A DNA stretch of 64,000 nucleotides from Paroedura picta (GCF_049243985.1 NC_135380.1:16726501-16790500), one strand, 5' to 3'. Counted from the stretch's first letter, positions 20,701-31,639 are shown. A program made the numbers and translations. The notes: generated by a model not told the origin, from the letters alone.

Positions 20701-22639
20701 CTAACCTGGGGACTGGCATCCCTAAATGTAAGTGAAACAAATATATAAGTAGCCAAGGCAATGGGAGCTTTGTGTGTCATGCAACTGTGGAAAATCGTAG
20801 GCCCCTTGTCCCTGAGTCCAGAAACTGCCACACTCGGTTTGTGTTCCATGGCTGGGCAGTCATTAGCGGGGGCAAGATGAGCCCTTCCACCCAGTCAGCA
20901 GGATGGCTGTTTTCACTTGTGCAGTCTCGGAGTCTGGGCTTGTCTGCTGTTGTTTATGCAAGCGCAAGGAAGCACAGACAGGGTGGAATCTTAGCTCTTC
21001 CTAAAAAGCCTCCCAGTCTTTAAAAACAAACAAACAAACACTTTTAGACTGTCAAAGAAGACGCTGGCCGATACGGAAAGAGCCTCAGAGCCCACTGTGA
21101 CAGCAGCTGAGAAAGTCAGCCGGACAACACACGGTTCTTTGGCTCTTTCTTATTATACTTTCAAGGGTTAGATCCTCTATTTGTGTTACTCAGACTTTCG
21201 GTAGTTGGATATGCTCTGGGAATGAGGATCCTGTTTGGGATGCAAAATCTGCACATCGCAGGAACAGATGCCGTGTTACATTTGCTACAAGTGACATAAA
21301 AGGATTTTGGTTTTGCCTGCCTTCTTCCCAAGCTTATCTGATGTGTGAGTTGGTCTGTGATAATGTCATTGTAAATCTTCCTGAGTTACAACGCGACATC
21401 TGTTGCAGAGCAGGTTTTTTGTTATGGGTCACATTTAGATGTTCTGAAAGGCTCTATGTGGTGAGCACAACTTTTATTAATTTTTTTCTTTTGTTTATTA
21501 GAACATTTCTGTCTCACCTTTCCTTGTGGTTCAAGGTGGCTTATAGTCATACGTAAAAACATTTTCAGTTAAAAGCAAACATAAAAGAGCAAACCCTAAA
21601 TCTTTTTCCCCATGTCAATTCAAGCCTCCTCAAATGCCTTGGCAAACAGACGGGCCTTGTAGCACCTCCTGAAGACTTCCAAGGAGGGGGCCACTCTCAC
21701 CTAGAATAGTGGAAGACACCTCCAGGGTCATCTAGTCCAACCCCTGCAGAATGCAGGAAACTCACAACTACCTGCCCATCCACAGTGCCCAATTCTATAT
21801 CCAGATGATGCCCCCCAAAAAACAGATAGCAAACAGATATGCCTGATGACCACACTTGGCATCCAAGGACATCGGAAAGGAAGATGGTCCTTCAAATACA
21901 GCTGACTCTCTTGTCTCCCTCCTCCCAGCAGACCTGATTGAAAACTTCTTGATGTGGGGAATCTGTGGGAATACTGCAGAGAAAAGTGGAGTTTGCTCCT
22001 CCCCCCTCCCATCCAAGTTCAGATTTTAAAACAGGATTAAACTTTGGGTCATCAACTTTCAGGTGGCACCTGGAGATATCCTGCTATGACAGCAGATCTC
22101 CAGATGATCAAGTTCGGTCCCCTTGGAGAAAATGGTTGCTGAAGAGGGTGCATTTTGGGGCATGATAATCTCATGACACCCCTTCAGTCTCTAAACCCCA
22201 CCTTCACCCCCAGAATCAAGCCAAAGAAGGCCACTCTGACTTTGCCCTGGGACACCATTGACCAGGAGGGGGTCCTGATTAAAAATTTGGTCTATATGGA
22301 GCAACAACAATTGTTATAGAACGCATAGAACGCAAAAATAGTATTGTAATATATAAACCTTACACTGCATTTTTTTTTAAATCCAGAGAACCGGGGGGGG
22401 GGGTCCTCTGATATTCCAGGTTCTTAGTTCAACCTTAAAACCTTAAAAATCAAGAGCCCTTGATCCTACTCTGAATTCACACAGCCAGTCAAATCTGCTC
22501 ATTAGAGACCAAAGGGTCAGTCCTCTAGCATTGTCTTAGTCAACCCCAGAATATAGCAGCTTTTCTGCTTCTTACCAGTCATGTTGTGCAGGTGTCTGTA
22601 GGAGATGCCGGCGCACAGCTTGAAGGTTGCTGGCAGCAT
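14655..22639 (-). CDS. STAR: STAR, steroidogenic acute regulatory protein (complete, 7 exons)
   Basis: STAR moves cholesterol to the inner mitochondrial membrane for P450scc, the rate-limiting step of acute steroid synthesis. Exons on the minus strand are 22639-22576, 18809-18696, 18535-18408, 18164-18006, 17717-17533, 15466-15373 and 14762-14655; together 852 nt, 283 codons plus stop (human 285 aa). All junctions are GT-AG and in phase. Residues 1-50 form an Arg/Lys-containing mitochondrial targeting region ([16 protein letters not shown]). The START domain runs from about residue 65 to 280. The two PKA sites keep human numbering: RRRSS (S57) and KRRGS (S195), as do E169, R182 and R188, which are mutated in human lipoid adrenal hyperplasia. 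The human stretch E173-A174-A175 is Ala-Pro-Pro here. It converges on ASH2L. A promoter with SF-1-like, GATA-like and TATA-like elements lies just upstream. Confidence 0.97.
15373..15466 (-). CDS. STAR: STAR exon 6
   Basis: Split Arg, then [20 protein letters not shown] and [11 protein letters not shown], between acceptor tctacag and donor GTAAGT. Human has [20 protein letters not shown] at the same position. Confidence 0.96.
15663..15850 (-). repeat. CR1 fragment
   Basis: Contains cccctgctcaatgcaggatc, gctgcttaaagaccaccag and gtgagggggagctcaacacc, a well-known CR1 segment in reverse orientation. It lies in the STAR intron between exons 5 and 6. Confidence 0.8.
16616..16825 (+). repeat. Second-family tRNA-SINE
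   Basis: tRNA-like head (ccagagtggtgtaagggttc), then tgaccttgggccagtcgctc and tttgttgtgagaataaaatg. Lies in a STAR intron. Confidence 0.65.
17235..17355 (+). repeat. GGTTGCC-type repeat fragment
   Basis: Contains gccatagagtccatgcacca and actgatctctgttgtactgc, ending cctggagactggcaa. Confidence 0.55.
17533..17717 (-). CDS. STAR: STAR exon 5
   Basis: The exon reads [20 protein letters not shown], then [20 protein letters not shown] and the segment up to MPEQKGVI plus two bases of Arg. It holds E169, R182, R188 and the PKA-site Ser195. The donor is GTAAGT. The intron to exon 6 carries a reverse CR1 fragment at about 15.66-15.85 kb and a tRNA-type SINE near 16.6 kb. Confidence 0.96.
18006..18164 (-). 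CDS. STAR: STAR exon 4
   Basis: Fifty-three codons include [40 protein letters not shown] and [10 protein letters not shown], between acceptor ttctgcag and donor GTGAAC. The START core strands are well conserved with the human protein. Confidence 0.96.
18408..18535 (-). CDS. STAR: STAR exon 3
   Basis: Split Ser, then [20 protein letters not shown] and [21 protein letters not shown], ending in phase 0 at donor GTAGGT. It is the start of the START domain. Human has [20 protein letters not shown] at the same place. Confidence 0.95.
18696..18809 (-). CDS. STAR: STAR exon 2
   Basis: The exon encodes [15 protein letters not shown] and later [12 protein letters not shown], with the first PKA site at S57. 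The acceptor is ccttcag and the donor is GTAAG at 18695-18691. The 160-nt intron to exon 3 has no repeat. Confidence 0.95.
19975..20160 (+). repeat. GGTTGCC-type interspersed repeat
   Basis: Contains agctccaggttgggaaatgc, aagatggccattttcttcag and gaactgatctctgttgcctg, ending tctggcagccct. Confidence 0.65.
20233..20470 (+). repeat. Sauria-like tRNA-SINE
   Basis: Contains cctctaatctggagagccag, cagtgtgtctgttgtgtgg and aagccgctttgtgactcctt, ending ataaaaacaactcttcatc. In STAR intron 1, opposite to the gene. Confidence 0.8.
20511..20735 (+). repeat. GGTTGCC-type interspersed repeat
   Basis: Contains ttgggaaacacctggagact, tttgggggtggagcc and aaagcagccattttctccag, then ggggaactgatctctgtcct. The family recurs about ten times in the window and has complementary ends (GGTTGCC... 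and ...GGCAACC). Class unassigned. Confidence 0.7.
21695..21850 (-). repeat. CR1-like fragment
   Basis: Contains ctccagggtcatctagtcca and acccctgcagaatgcaggaa, a CR1 3' segment in reverse. Limits are approximate. Confidence 0.55.
22060..22225 (-). repeat. GGTTGCC-type repeat, reverse
   Basis: Reverse-complement words such as gtggcacctggagatatcc, agcagatctccagatgatca and ccttggagaaaatggttgct fit the same family. It lies within STAR intron 1. Confidence 0.5.
22576..22639 (-). CDS. STAR: STAR exon 1
   Basis: ATG is at 22639-22637. The frame reads [20 protein letters not shown] plus T and the first base of a Gly codon, with donor GTAAG at 22575-22571. It encodes the start of the mitochondrial presequence and matches the human exon 1 boundary. 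Intron 1 (18810-22575) is the longest and holds a SINE at 20233-20470, several GGTTGCC-type elements, and a CR1 fragment near 21.7 kb. Confidence 0.96.
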
Positions 22640-22734
22640 TGTCGTGATGAACGGCTGCAAAAAGCGTCCGGTTTGGGGGCTCTCCCTCCGAGGCTGCGAC
22701 GGTGCCGTTTCGCTCTCTTCTCTGCCCTCGGAGG

Positions 22735-22823
22735 GCTTAAATAGACACATGAAGGATGCTTGTTTGTCAGCAGGGAGATAAGAAAAGACATCACTTACAG
22801 CAGGCCCGTTGACGCCAAGGTCA
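22735..22823 (-). promoter_or_regulatory. STAR: STAR proximal promoter
   Basis: Reading toward STAR on the minus strand there is an SF-1-type site (TGACCTTGG; CCAAGGTCA on + at 22815-22823), a GATA-type site (CTTATCT; + AGATAAG at 22776-22782) and a TATA-like TATTTAAG (22743-22736), about 100 nt upstream of the ATG. The same order (SF-1, GATA, TTTAAG box) is known from mammalian STAR promoters, where it gives gonadal/adrenal and cAMP-driven expression. The factors are inferred from motif match only. Confidence 0.7.
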
Positions 22824-23764
22824 GATGTATCACATCATGCTGGGGGGGGGGGGGAGCCTATCTGACAGCAGACTGTGCAGCCTACAAAACTTCTAAGCCA
22901 ACTTTCCTGGGATAAATAATAGGCAACAAACTCGGAGGATTTTCCAGAGGCCCGGCCAAAAATAAGGAAGAGGTTTGTGACACCTTAAAGAAGAAGAGAT
23001 GGATGGTGCTTTTTGTGAGGAAGAGCCCAAGTGTCAGGTGGCCAAACTTCAGGAAGGAGAGTGAAGGTCTCTTTTCATTTAGAGCAGATATAACTTCCCC
23101 TGGAGATAATGGCAGCTTTGGGGGGTGGACTCAATAGCAGGGGGTTCCCAAGCCCACAAGTCCAGGCTGACTTTCTACAGTGCCCCATCCAGGGCTGGCC
23201 CAGGTTTGGGTGTGAGGTCTTCTTGTTTTCAGGTGCCCTTGGCACCCATTTCTTCCAGCATTCCTTTTTCTACAGTGGCTAACTGGATGTTTTTGAGAGA
23301 CCCCCCAAACATCACACAAAAGGTGCGTCTGCCCCCATGATGAACCCGAGCCAGTGGGAGTACATCTTGGGGCAGCAGAGTGGTCATTAAGGAGGCCTGG
23401 CCCCTGACCCACTTTCAGAGGCTTCATGACCCACTGTTGGGTCCCAATATACTGCTCTGTGGCCTCCCATCCTTGTTGTGCTCCCCCCTCCCCAGGTTGC
23501 CCGGAAATCCTCCAGGAATTCTGGAACCTGGAATTGGTAACCCTAGCGAGTGTGATGTTCCGTTGGTGGAGAGATCATGAAATAGGATCCAGTCAAAAAG
23601 AAAAGAATCCACTCAGAGTGGGGGGGGGCAGTATGGGTGTGGGTGTGGGTGCGCATGTGCATGCCACTCCAAATTCTTGATGAATTTGAAAAAAGCTGAA
23701 TGAATTTGTGCACAAACCTGCTAAGGAAAAGCCATTGCTTTTTTGGGGATGAGTTAACCGAGTT

Positions 23765-23970
23765 TGAGTCCAGTGGAACCTTTAAGGCCAACAATGTTTA
23801 ATTCTGGGCATAAGTTTTTGGGTCTTAAAGGCGCCATTGGACTCACACTTTGTTCTGTTGCTTCAGACCAACACGGCTACCCTCCGTGTTGTAAGCCGCT
23901 TTGAGACTCCTTTGGGTAGAAAAAAGCAGCATATAAGAACCAACTCTTCTTCTTCTTCTTCTTCCTCCTG
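23765..23970 (+). repeat. Inverted-arm repeat joined to a SINE 3' end
   Basis: 23765-23885 has arms ggaacctttaaggccaacaa and cttaaaggcgccattggact, ending cagaccaacacggctac. 23886-23970 is a Sauria-like 3' end (gtaagccgctttgagactcc, aaccaactcttcttc). Confidence 0.65.
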
Positions 23971-24998
23971 CATCCCAGGTCTAGCCTGGCAGGATCAGAC
24001 ATGCCTGCGAATGGCATCTCTCCCAGATTTCATTGGAAATGTGTCTGCTGAAATATTGCAACCGTTAATTCCTGGGTTAAATCCAGGATGAAGCTTCTGC
24101 TTGAATTTGCATCCTAGTGGAGAATTCTAAAAGGATGCGAATTCCAAGGGAATGATTTTTTTTGTTTCTTTGCTCCTTTGTTTGACTTCTGTCAATTGCC
24201 GGATCTTCTCGCACTGTTAGGCAATCAGAAATGCTAGAAATGTTTTCCTTAAAATAAATATTTTGTCCCCTTGTGCTCTGTTACTGAAACTAGCAAACTT
24301 GTAACTAAAGGGTGGTCTGAGCATGAAATGGGTCATGCACACAAAGACTAAAAATTACCAAAGTACTGTTAAGGGGGAGGGGTAATGCTACAGGGCTCCC
24401 CAAAGTTGATGTTTTTTGAGCGCCCTAAATATGTTTTGCTCCAGCTCTGGGCATGACAAACATGCCACCTTTGTTTTGATGTTTAAAATCCAGCCTTTGC
24501 GAGTTCCGAGAGGACAATGTGACAGATGCGGGGGACACGTTGTTATTGCAATGTTCCTGCTTGTTTTTGGAAACATCCAGCCAGTGCAATTGTGCAAGGC
24601 ATGTTTGTATAATCCTGGTATCTCTTCAGCATCGTGTAGCTTCTCTCAAATGCATGCAAGCACACACACTCATGACGCTTGTTAAGTATCTTAATAATAG
24701 AAAACGCTCATCCACCCTGACGGAGCTCGAAACTCCCAGAAGCAAATCTGATCAGCACGAACCAGGGCGGACATGCTGGGAACAAGGACTTGGTAATGTG
24801 CGAATGGGCAGGCACAGTGCCTTTTAACCTGCCCAACACCGCTTTTCAAATTGATTCAATCCAAACAGCTCTTTGGGTGAAAAAAGGAAGGAGATATCCT
24901 CTTCGACCAACCAAACTGGTTAGGCTGAGAACCATGGGAACTGCAAGTACACAAAAACAACCCCATGTGGGTGCTGTAGTATGGAGGGGAACTGGGTG

Positions 24999-25130
24999 AG
25001 TTAGTCAACCTGTGGTCCTCCAGATGTCCATGGACTACAATTCCCATGAGCCCCTGCCAGTGTTTTCTGGCAGAGGCTCATGGGACTTGTAGTCCATGGA
25101 CATCTGGAGGACCACAGGTTGACTACCCCA
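24999..25130. mobile_element. hAT-type palindromic MITE
   Basis: Same palindrome as the ASH2L intron copies (gtcaacctgtggtcctccag subtype). Ends are slightly decayed; imperfect flanks aactgggt and gactgagt. Confidence 0.75.
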
Positions 25131-25764
25131 GACTGAGTGGCAATGCTAGCTGGATCCAACCCATTCTGTTGAAGCCTGCAGGCCACTGTATTTAGGTTAG
25201 AAGCTTGAAGATCAGGGCCTGAAACAGCTTATTCTCCCCCCCCCCCATCCCCTACTTTGAAAAACAACATCCATTAATGTTTAATTACTGCTTGCTCACT
25301 GTTCGGTATTATTCTGGTGAGTCTTAATAAAAGGATATTACTGTAATATGCCTTTATGTTTTGAGGTTTCCTTATTTTGCCTCTCTTTTCCAAAGCATGT
25401 TATTGTAATATGCTGGAATTTTCCTGAATAAGAGTAATATTTTCCTGAAGAGTAATTTTCCTGAATAAGACTCTTCTTCCTTAAAATCTCTAAAACTTAA
25501 ATTTCTGAGCTGGAAATGAATGGGGGTCGCTTCTCTCTAGCGTACATGCCAGTACATTTCAGCACATGAATGCTCTGTTGGCCATGCAGTCCGTGGCTGT
25601 CATTTTGCACACTGCAAGTGCTGAGTTATATATTTTGAAAAGCTGAGAACCCAGGATGAATTCTAATTTATTTTCTGTATCTTCAGCCAAATGAACAGAC
25701 AACAATTCCATAGCCTTTGGAACGGCAGTGTGGCACACGTCTCTGGCATTTGGATTGATTTAAG

Positions 25765-25945
25765 TGGGTAGCTGTGTTGGCCTGAAACAACAGGACAAAG
25801 TGTGAGTTCAGTGGTACTTTTAAGACCAACAAAGCTGAATGCTGGGTGTAAGAGGAAGAACTGTGCCTGCACACAAAAGCTTATGCCCAGAATTAAACTT
25901 TGTTGGTCTTCAAGGTGTCACCGGACTCAGACTTTGTTTTGTTAG
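25765..25945. repeat. Inverted-arm interspersed repeat
   Basis: Arms acttttaagaccaacaaagc and ctttgttggtcttcaagg face each other. A flanking gtagctgtgttggcctgaaa is the reverse form of the end seen near 23.88 kb. Confidence 0.6.
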
Positions 25946-26558
25946 TATTCTGCATTTGTGATGAAGGGCAACACAGCTCTTCCTCCAGAAATGGATTTGT
26001 GACATCTTTACTCTGGCATGATTGGGCTTTCCCCCTTCGGACCAGTTGCCAGATGAGGGTTTTCCCTTGTGACGGAGGAAATAGGAGAGAGTCACTTGCA
26101 GGGATGTTTCCACGCTTGGGTGGAGATGGAGGGGCCAGCAACAACTGGGGAAGTGTCTGTCCTTAATTACTAAGGGGGACAGTTTTATTTCTCTTATGTT
26201 GTGTGAACTGCAGCTGAACTCAAAAAGACTGATCAGCTGTTTTAGCAAAAAATTATCACATGGCTTAATTTGGATATTGTGACACAGTTTACTCATTTGT
26301 CATAATTTGCTTTTGCCCTATATCTCAACAGTTATGATGGTTGTTCATTTAGTCTGAGGAAGAGTACATGCACTTGAAAACTCACACCTTGAATAAAAGT
26401 GCTATTGGACTCTATTTTTGTTCTTTAAAAAGTTATATATTATCCCCAGTTCAGTGCTCAGCATCCCCAGGTAAAATACGTTTCCTTTAACTGGATAATA
26501 GATGATGTGAAAGATCTCTGGCTGAGACCCTGGACAACCACTGCTAGTCAGAGTAGAC

Positions 26559-26667
26559 CAGGGGTGGGCAAACTGTGGCCCTGCAGATGTCCATGGACCA
26601 CAATTCCCATGAGACTTCGCTGGCAGGGACTCAGGGGAATTGGAGAGCCACAGTTTGCCCACCCCTG
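26559..26667. mobile_element. hAT-type MITE, shorter subtype
   Basis: CAGGGGTGGGC start, CCACCCCTG end, reduced centre. Exact 8-bp duplication gagtagac at 26551-26558 and 26668-26675. Confidence 0.88.
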
Positions 26668-27488
26668 GAGTAGACAATGCTGTCCTTGAAAAAACAATGG
26701 TCTGGACTCCGTAGCCAGCAGCTTCATAAACATCCTTTCAACTTCCTTCCTCTGGTTCCCACCAGCTCAGCTTTGTGATAAGGCACCCAGATGTTCTGAT
26801 AAGCAGCACATGTGGATTACGGAGCACAGGGCTGTGAATATCATGGAATGAGTAAGATGCTTTTGTCTGAGTTCACAATGGCCATGGAGGGGACTTTGGA
26901 TTGCGATGGAAAGGTCTGGTCATAGTCGGAACAGCCATGGAAGTCGTTAACTTACAGATGGTTTTCTTTTTATTTAGGCTGATCAAAAAACAAATTCTTA
27001 ACATTACCAATAAAAATGACTTCTCTATAACTAGGGATCCTTGCACAGTCGCTGATTTGGCCCACCATCTGTCCACCCGTCATAAATGATCCAGCTGTTT
27101 GCAAGCAGCTCGAGCTGGTTCTGCAGATTATTTCCTGTGGATTATGTGCCAGGCGATTGGCAGCGTTTCATGCATACATGCGCTATGCTCACATAGCATA
27201 ATAAGAGTCCTAATCCCTCTAGGCCTGGTCATTGCTGCACTCCACTCTGCGGCCAATAATTTAATAATGGACAAATCTGTCATTTACTCATAAATGCTGG
27301 GTGGGGCAGAGCAGAATCTTACCATTTGGCTTTTAAGCTGACATTATTCTACACAATTTATGGGATTTGTTCATCTCTTTCTCCTCGTGTCATTTAATTA
27401 TTTGACCCAACCATCCATGGGCCTGGGGGAGAATTGCCTCCAGGGCACAGGCAAGTCAGTTGCAAGACAGAAGGACATGAAGCTGCAC

Positions 27489-27612
27489 CAGAGTTGAACA
27501 TACTGTGGCTCTCCAGATGTCCATGGACTAACCATGAGTCCCTGTCAATTGACCATGCTAGCAGGACTCATTGTAGTCCATAGACATCTGGAGAGCCAGT
27601 TTGGCCACCCCC
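27489..27612. mobile_element. Decayed hAT-type MITE
   Basis: Recognised by the words tactgtggctctccagatg and catctggagagcc in inverted order. Ends and flanks are degraded, so limits are approximate. Confidence 0.6.
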
Positions 27613-27639
27613 TCAACTGGACCATCACACCCAACTGCT

Positions 27640-27906
27640 CAGTTTGGTGTAGTGGTTAGGAGTGCGGACTTCTAATCTGGCATGCTGGGTTCAATTCTGC
27701 ACTCCCCCTCATACAGCCAGCTGGGTGACCTTGGGCTCGCCACAGCTGTTCTGACTGAGCAGTGATATCAGGGCTCTCTCAGCCTCACCCACCTCACAGG
27801 GTGTCTGTTGTGGAGACAGGAAAGGGAAGGGGACTGTAAGCCGCTTTGATCCTCCTTCGGATAGAGAAAAGTGGCATATAAGTACCAACTCTTCTTCTCC
27901 TTCTTC
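27640..27906 (+). repeat. Sauria-like tRNA-SINE, full length
   Basis: Head gtgtagtggttaggagtgcg, body gtgtctgttgtggagacagg, tail aactcttcttctccttcttc. Intergenic. Confidence 0.88.
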
Positions 27907-28117
27907 AACTGCAAAGTAGGAACTGAAGACCTCTGACCATGAGGCGAGGGGATCAGAGTCTCAGCTCATCCATTGTCACCGCTATCAAACCAGATTTACT
28001 CAATATACAACCTAAGACCAGGGAGTATATGCTATACACAATGTGGTTCCCTGCAACTTGTGAATAACCTCAGTGTGATATGTCAAAACTTAGAAAATTT
28101 TGTTGCCGCACGTAGAC

Positions 28118-28211
28118 CAGGGGTGGCCATACTGTGGCTCTCCAGACATCCAGGGGCTCATGGTAATTGTAGTCCATGGACATCTAGAGAGCCACAATTT
28201 GGCCACTCCTG
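28118..28211. mobile_element. hAT-type MITE, shorter subtype
   Basis: CAGGGGTGGCC start and GGCCACTCCTG end with a lost central part. Flanks acgtagac and ccttagac match in 6 of 8 bases. Confidence 0.75.
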
Positions 28212-28409
28212 CCTTAGACAGTTGTGGGGTTTGTTTGTTTTTTTTGCACATACCACCAGTCTTAAATCCAGTGCTTTGTTCATTAGAGATCTTTGCTGTT
28301 TGAACTAATTGATCGTTGCTCATTAATTTGAATCTCAATGAGAAGGATGGGTTTCCAAAATGAGGTTAATAATGATAGTAATACGTGGACCTGTTCTACT
28401 GTTTTAGAT

Positions 28410-28545
28410 CAGGGGTAGTCAACTTGTGGTCCTCCAGATGTTCATGGACTACAATTCCCATGAGCCCCTGCCAGCATTTGCTGGCAGGGGCTCATGGGAA
28501 TTGTAGTCCATGAACATCTGGAGGACCACAAGTTGACTACCCCTG
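28410..28545. mobile_element. hAT-type palindromic MITE, very intact
   Basis: Near-perfect full-length palindrome with loop gccagcatttgctggc. Exact 8-bp duplication ttttagat at 28402-28409 and 28546-28553. Confidence 0.93.
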
Positions 28546-30184
28546 TTTTAGATAACAACCCCCCGTCTTATGATTCTGGAGCAGCAAACCTCTAGAGTAG
28601 GAGAACACAAGAGAATGCTGCCCTAGGATATGAAGGCACCTATCCTAATAACCTTCTTGCTGAGGCTGACAATGCCTCTGTGCAATGCCTCGGATTTCAA
28701 AGAAGAAACGTAGGACATACATGCAGTACATTGCCAGGGAAAGGGGAAGAGAGCACCAGTATGGACCTGCTGACTGGAATATCTTCTCCGCCACAAACTT
28801 ACTAGGTGACCTGGGTCAAGTAATTCCCTTTTATTTCCCTTCTGCAATATGACAAAGACAATACTGGCCTACCTTGCAGGGCTCTTGACAAGACTACTGT
28901 GATTCATGAAGCACTTCCAAATCTCAAGAACTCTGCCCAGGGAGGGAGAGAAATCCATATTTCAAAGAGCACATCCCCCTGTACCTGCTGCTAGCATTGT
29001 GCGGGTGATGTAATATTCATGATTTGGCTGCCGAGTCTAAATGGACTGGACCTTTGCATTATTTGTCATCACATGCTCAGTTGATTGCAGTCCATTTTGT
29101 ATCAGTTTATGCAATAGCTCAACGGATGGGTTGTGCTCACGATGACGGAGGCAAGAGCAGGCAACCTGCAGGAAAGTGAGGTGTTTCTCCAGAGGAGAAA
29201 GGAAAATGTGCAGAATTTTTTTGCAGAAAAATGTGATTGTCCATTGACCACATGGGAGAAAAAAATGTGAGGACCAAATAAACTCCAGGAGGCACAGACT
29301 GGTGAAAAAGGCCCAGGCTCATTTAAAGGGGGAAATGCAAACAACATACCTGGGGAAAGTAGGCCGTGGAAACCTTCTCCCAGGCAACCCAATCTCAGCA
29401 AGAAAGATTTGCTTGTATGCAATTTCTGTATCCCTCCTCTAGGCAGGATTCCTAGCAGTCCCCTGCTTATACAGCCTATAATTCTCGTGTAGTTTAAAGT
29501 TTAAAACTCTGGAAGAAAGAGTTAGAATTTTCAAGCATCGGTGCATGAAGCAAAAACATGTTTTCCTTGTTAAATTAGTAAAGCTGGTTACTTTTTTAAA
29601 AAAAGGCAATGGGAAATGAGCTTGGTTTTCAAAGCATGTGTATGGAATGACTGTTTTCTTGCGGAATTCTAGATGGCTGTCATGGAGCATGCGGTCAAGT
29701 CCCAAGAAGATCAAGCGCCAAATTGCAAACAAGCAGGGGCGCAGGCAGATCCAGGAAGCCCCTTTCTTCCGTTTAGAAACCCACACATTAGCAATAACTT
29801 TGGAAGGGGCGGGATTACCATCTCCCCCCCCCCCTTACACACACACACACAGGCTAGCAAGAGAGATGATAACAGTCAAGGATGAGATGACATTTCGCAG
29901 ATGAGTTACAGCCAAAGGGATGCGCTCTCCAAAGAGCCGTGAATCACCAGCTGTTTCCTTTGACGTCAGTTTTCATGCTCTTCTGCTGAGAAACTGACCT
30001 TCCAGGTTACTGGCGCAAGAACTCGAAGGTGGGATGAAGCTGGCTCTGCTTCCTCTGTCAAGCTCGAAGGTTAGACCTAGGGGCAGTGCTGCCCAGTAGT
30101 TAAGCACCTGTCCTGGAAGCCAGGATCTCCAACCTTAGATCCTCAACGGAAGACTGGATGTCAGATTTGCTCAGTTGTTGGGCT

Positions 30185-30558
30185 CTGATGTATCTGTTTG
30201 CTGAATCTGTACCCTGCCTTTCTTTCCCAATGGGACTCCAAGTAGGGTTGCCAGATCCAGGTTGGGGAAAACCTGGAGACTTTGGGGGTGGAGCCTGCAG
30301 AGGGCAGGGTTTGGGGAGAGAGGGGACTTCAGTGGGGTATTTTGCCATACAGCCGACTCTCTTAAGCACGCATTATCTCCAGGGGAGCTGATCTCTGTTG
30401 CCTGGAGATGAACTGCAGTTCCAGGGGAAGTCCCTTCCCTCCCCGAACCCTGCCCTCTGCAGGCTCCAGCCCAAAGTCTCCAGGTTTTCTGGCAACCCTA
30501 CTTTGAGTCCCATTGGGAAAGAAAGGCAGGGTACAAATTCAGCAAACAGATACATCAG
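30185..30558. repeat. Long inverted duplication (hairpin)
   Basis: The arms 30185-30331 and 30427-30558 are inverted copies of each other, differing by a 12-bp gap and a few substitutions. They include both a GGTTGCC-type repeat and about 60 bp of outer flank (ctgatgtatctgtttgctg...), so the symmetry is not just that of the repeat. The spacer is about 95 bp. Confidence 0.9.
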
Positions 30559-31606
30559 TGCCTCTACAGTAGAAGTGGGCATGGGCAAAACGGCTTCACC
30601 ATAGACCATTTTCAATCCCACCAGCGAGGAGCAAAATGAACAAGGCTGCCCTTGGAGCAAAGCACCAGGTTCAGTGTCCTTTGCAGTTACCGACCAGAGT
30701 AGGCAACACTGAGCTAACATTGTACCCAATCTGGACTCTGTGCAGGGCAGTTGCATGCACCGCGCACCGGTATTTTTCTTCCTTCACCTACAGCTTTGGT
30801 GTGCCGTGTGCCCTGTTCTCAAGAAACACCTTTTCCCATTGTTCTCCCCCCCCTGCAGCACATATCTCACCCCTGAAGCTGCCACTGCTTGTGAAAAGGA
30901 GGGGGGATCCCTGATGCCACATGTGCTCATCAGCAGCACCGATCTCTATTTCATCATTGCTCTGGGCCAAGAGGTACAAGGCACTGCTTTTCTCCGGGCT
31001 CCCCTTCTTCCCACATGACTCCCCCACTTGAGTCACCCAGTGACTCCTTTTCTGCCAGCTTCCAATGTTTGTCAGTAAAAAAGATGACCCATCCGTGTAA
31101 TCAATGCACATCACAAGCACTGCAAATGTGTGCCAGGGGAGGAAGATAATGTGCGGCATCCCTGTGCACAGCAGGCAGGATACCGATACTGAGGCAGCTC
31201 CTTGGTCTATGTAGGGCAGTATTGTCCATAGATATTACCTGCTGATGGAGATCCTTGAACAGGAGGAGAAGGCAGGAGATTTGAACAAGTTAGCATGAAG
31301 ACTAGCATGGCATAATGTTTAGAGGAGGGATTCCCAACCAGGGATCTGCAGACCCCCCAAGGGTCCATGGGAGCTCTAGAAGGGGTCCATGGCCTTTCCT
31401 GTCCGGCCTTAATGGACTCAGTCACAAGCTAGGGACCCAGTCACTTCTGTTGCTTCCCCCCTCCCAAATATGAGTAAGTTCTCTTGTGGTTTCTGCACCT
31501 GGGAGGGGGCAGAGCTTTCACACCTACTCCTGGCTTAGCCTCTCTCCCTTCCCGTCTTCCTTCCTTGAGACTGCCTGTAAACCCAGGTGGTGATGTCACT
31601 TCTGGT

Positions 31607-31639
31607 ATGTGTGTGTTTGTGTGTGTGTGTGTGTGTGTG
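31607..31639. repeat. (GT)n microsatellite
   Basis: A GT run of about 33 bp with one interruption. Confidence 0.95.
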
